Below are positions 37,803-39,684 of a stretch of DNA of 39,684 nucleotides, piece after piece. How positions within the stretch are numbered: position 1 is the first letter of the stretch; every line of letters starts with the position of its first letter. The translations under genes were made by a program, and so were the position numbers. A model generated the notes under the pieces. The model did no database searches. It was not told the origin of the DNA and saw only the letters and a list, made by a program, of their open reading frames with translations. Source of the stretch: a virus. Location of the stretch: IMG/VR virus record IMGVR_UViG_3300032893_000149, positions 1 through 39,684 of that record; one strand, written 5' to 3'.

Positions 37803-39581
37803 ATGCCTATTGAACGAATCGTCGCTGCGCTGTACCGAGTCTCCACCGAAAAGCAGAAGCGGGATGAAGACCTCGATTATCAGCGCAGCCAAGTACAATT
37901 CTGCGTTGACTATTTCCGCCGAGAGCACGACATCATGCTCAAGGTCGGAAGGATTTTTCGACTTGTTGATATCAGCGGTCTCGACGTGAGCGACGCCGAT
38001 GAGTACAAACAGTTGAGACAATATGTTGCCCAACAGAGCGTAGCTGGACTGATAATCCCTGCAATTGACCGCCTTGCCAGAACAACAGATTACGAGACGG
38101 TTGCTGAATTGACGAAGCCATTCAAAACGATCTTGGGTGGTGAGAATCAGAAACGCATCTGGTCTTTCAAAAGCGAATACGACATCACAAAGGGGGAGCA
38201 TCGTGTCCGACTCTTCGCCGCATTAGAGAAGGCTGAGAATGAGAGAGAGATGACCAAATGGCGCACAAGCACGCAGAAGGATGTGCTACGGTACAAGGAC
38301 TACAGCAAGGTAGATAAGACTCCGCACTGGATTGGATGGGATGTCATCGGGAAGAAGGGCAAGGTCTTGATGCATCGTTTTTATTATAAAGATGGATGGA
38401 AGAAGAAGATTGCTGATGCTGCTCAACGGTTGCTCAATGATGACTCTCTTGCGGATATTGCGTCTGATCTTGACTACGAGTCTGTTAATGGTGTACGTGA
38501 GGCGTTGCGTAGTGAATGGTGCATAGGGTACAAATCACGCACAAAGAAGCGAAACGAGCGGAAGTGGGACAAACAAAAACAGCGGTATAAAGTCGGAGGA
38601 AGATTCGATCATGAGACACCAATTAGAGTGAAGGTGATAGACGATCCTGCTATGACCGAAGAAACCTGGAGGGCAGTATTGGCAAAACTTGCTGAGAACA
38701 GTGATAGGCATCGTCGCCGTCGAAAGCAGAGCAAGAATTTTATGGCTAGTAGTATTTTGCACTGTGGTGTGTGTGGAGAGCCGATGTACCACAAGTTACA
38801 GGATGGTCGTAATCACGCTGGTTATTTCTGGTGCGCTTCGAAAGCCAAAGAGTATCGAAAGCCAAAGACGGACAGGAAACCGGATTGTGGAATCGGTTTG
38901 ATCCGTGCCGACACGATAGAGGATGCAATTAATCTCGCTATCATCGCTTATCTGACTGACCCTGATTACATCAAAGCACGTCTCGATGCAATGTCGAATG
39001 ATGAGGTGACGGCAGAGAAACAAGCGAAGATCGGCAGGATGGAGCAGGACGTTGAATCTTTGGAGGGGGAAAAGTCAAGAATTCTGACTGCATGGAGGAA
39101 GGGTCTTGCATCGGAGGATGACTTCGCTTCGGATATAAAAGAGATCAATGAAAAGTTGGCATCACTCGTCATGAAGATCAGGATTACCAAGGACGACATC
39201 ACCAGAACCATGAGCAAAGAGACGAGAGACCAGAAGGCACAGAGTCTCGCTTGGCACTTCGCCGACTTTGCTGCTTGGGATCAGGAGAAAAAAATTGAAG
39301 AGTTGCACCGTCACGTAAAAAAGATCGTAGTTGAGAGGTCTCCTGGAATGGAGGACGACATCAGGTTGCATTTTGAAATGAAACCAGGAGTGCTTGACAT
39401 GCAGTACCAGCCTGATGCGGACGATCTGCCGAAGGCGCACAAGCCTATCAAGAAGGTGGAGGGACCTACACAGCCGATACGTGTGATGCGTGGTGGAACG
39501 ATTGGTGGTGGTCGAAGTCTTGTGGATGAGGTCGAAAAACAGCGTTCCAAAGTCAAACGACAGCCTAGGCCATCGTCATGA
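37803..39581 (+). CDS. Large serine integrase
   Basis: A 592-residue protein from the Met at 37803; longer readings would run back into the terminator. The N-terminal catalytic domain begins MPIERIVAALYRVSTEKQ with nucleophile Ser14, and PAIDRLART carries conserved active-site residues. A recombinase domain follows. A zinc ribbon starts near 321 (CGVCGEPMYHKL, later FWCASK and DCGIGL), then a coiled coil (~405-470) and a basic C-terminus. This domain order is that of phage large serine integrases. It ends inside attR, and its last codons and stop lie in host DNA. Confidence 0.9.
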   Translation: MPIERIVAALYRVSTEKQKRDEDLDYQRSQVQFCVDYFRREHDIMLKVGRIFRLVDISGLDVSDADEYKQLRQYVAQQSVAGLIIPAIDRLARTTDYETVAELTKPFKTILGGENQKRIWSFKSEYDITKGEHRVRLFAALEKAENEREMTKWRTSTQKDVLRYKDYSKVDKTPHWIGWDVIGKKGKVLMHRFYYKDGWKKKIADAAQRLLNDDSLADIASDLDYESVNGVREALRSEWCIGYKSRTKKRNERKWDKQKQRYKVGGRFDHETPIRVKVIDDPAMTEETWRAVLAKLAENSDRHRRRRKQSKNFMASSILHCGVCGEPMYHKLQDGRNHAGYFWCASKAKEYRKPKTDRKPDCGIGLIRADTIEDAINLAIIAYLTDPDYIKARLDAMSNDEVTAEKQAKIGRMEQDVESLEGEKSRILTAWRKGLASEDDFASDIKEINEKLASLVMKIRITKDDITRTMSKETRDQKAQSLAWHFADFAAWDQEKKIEELHRHVKKIVVERSPGMEDDIRLHFEMKPGVLDMQYQPDADDLPKAHKPIKKVEGPTQPIRVMRGGTIGGGRSLVDEVEKQRSKVKRQPRPSS

Positions 39582-39672
39582 ACGTGGTGAATCCGGCCAG
39601 AATCTCGGTCCGCCATCGGGCCCCGAGCGGTTGGAATTGGAAGTAATGCTCCAGGCGGGAGCGCAGGGACAT
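39565..39672 (-). pseudogene. NCS2-family purine permease, 5' fragment
   Basis: ATG at 39672 starts MSLRSRLEHYFQFQPLGARW and reaches TEILAGFTTFMTM at the core, the typical N-terminus of NCS2 nucleobase permeases. An AGGA site stands before the ATG. Past the core, phage DNA adds one codon and a TAG stop, leaving a 35-residue peptide. The remaining host gene is at the left edge of the window. Confidence 0.8.
39571..39574. other. attR core (CATC) of the prophage
   Basis: The second copy of the attachment core lies inside the last codons of the integrase. Joining the bases before the left copy to those after this one restores the permease reading frame. Confidence 0.75.
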
Positions 39673-39684
39673 GTGCAATCCTAC

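Overview
The window holds one complete temperate tailed-phage genome integrated in a bacterial chromosome. The outer ~130 bp on the left and ~110 bp on the right are clearly more GC-rich than the interior. Read on the minus strand they are the two halves of one host gene, an NCS2-family purine/xanthine permease. The prophage (about 133..39574, ~39.4 kb) sits inside that gene between two copies of CATC (129..132 and 39571..39574). Removing it restores an in-frame permease. The host is a high-GC bacterium. Acidobacteriota is a weak guess from the style of the tail-fibre-like proteins; nothing in the window fixes the taxon.

Layout. From right to left on the minus strand, about 31.5 kb down to 0.2 kb lie: a T4 gp55-like late sigma factor; small genes and an HNH endonuclease; an HTH protein and the small terminase; large terminase; portal; three signal-peptide-bearing beta-rich proteins; a head-fibre-like protein; scaffold; major capsid protein; connector and completion proteins; major tail protein; the G/GT tail chaperones with a -1 frameshift; tape measure; tail-tip proteins; a large fibre with four carbohydrate-binding-like repeats; small genes; a probable XhlA/holin lysis pair; and a terminator. 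The tail module has lambda-like (siphovirus) order. On the plus strand from 32 kb rightwards lie an excisionase-like HTH protein, a primase-helicase, a CoiA-like nuclease, small zinc-finger and winged-helix proteins, and a large serine integrase next to attR. A second, smaller serine recombinase lies on the plus strand between the two terminase genes.

The most unusual system is transcriptional. A protein resembling the T4 late sigma factor gp55, with an AP2-like C-terminal region, is encoded by a temperate siphovirus-like phage. The late operons carry matching TATAAATA-class boxes in intergenic positions: eleven good minus-strand copies, one weaker one, and two plus-strand copies. At four genes without a Shine-Dalgarno sequence the box sits 5-6 nt before the start codon, which predicts leaderless mRNAs. 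At others the box is followed by a structured leader. The scaffold and capsid leaders share an identical hairpin loop on different, compensating stems.

Other unexplained structure includes a regular six-copy inverted-repeat array in the divergent control region, helically phased YTCAG repeats beside the small terminase, a candidate late non-coding RNA, and an integrase whose stop codon lies in host DNA. I recognised no endolysin and no CI-like repressor.
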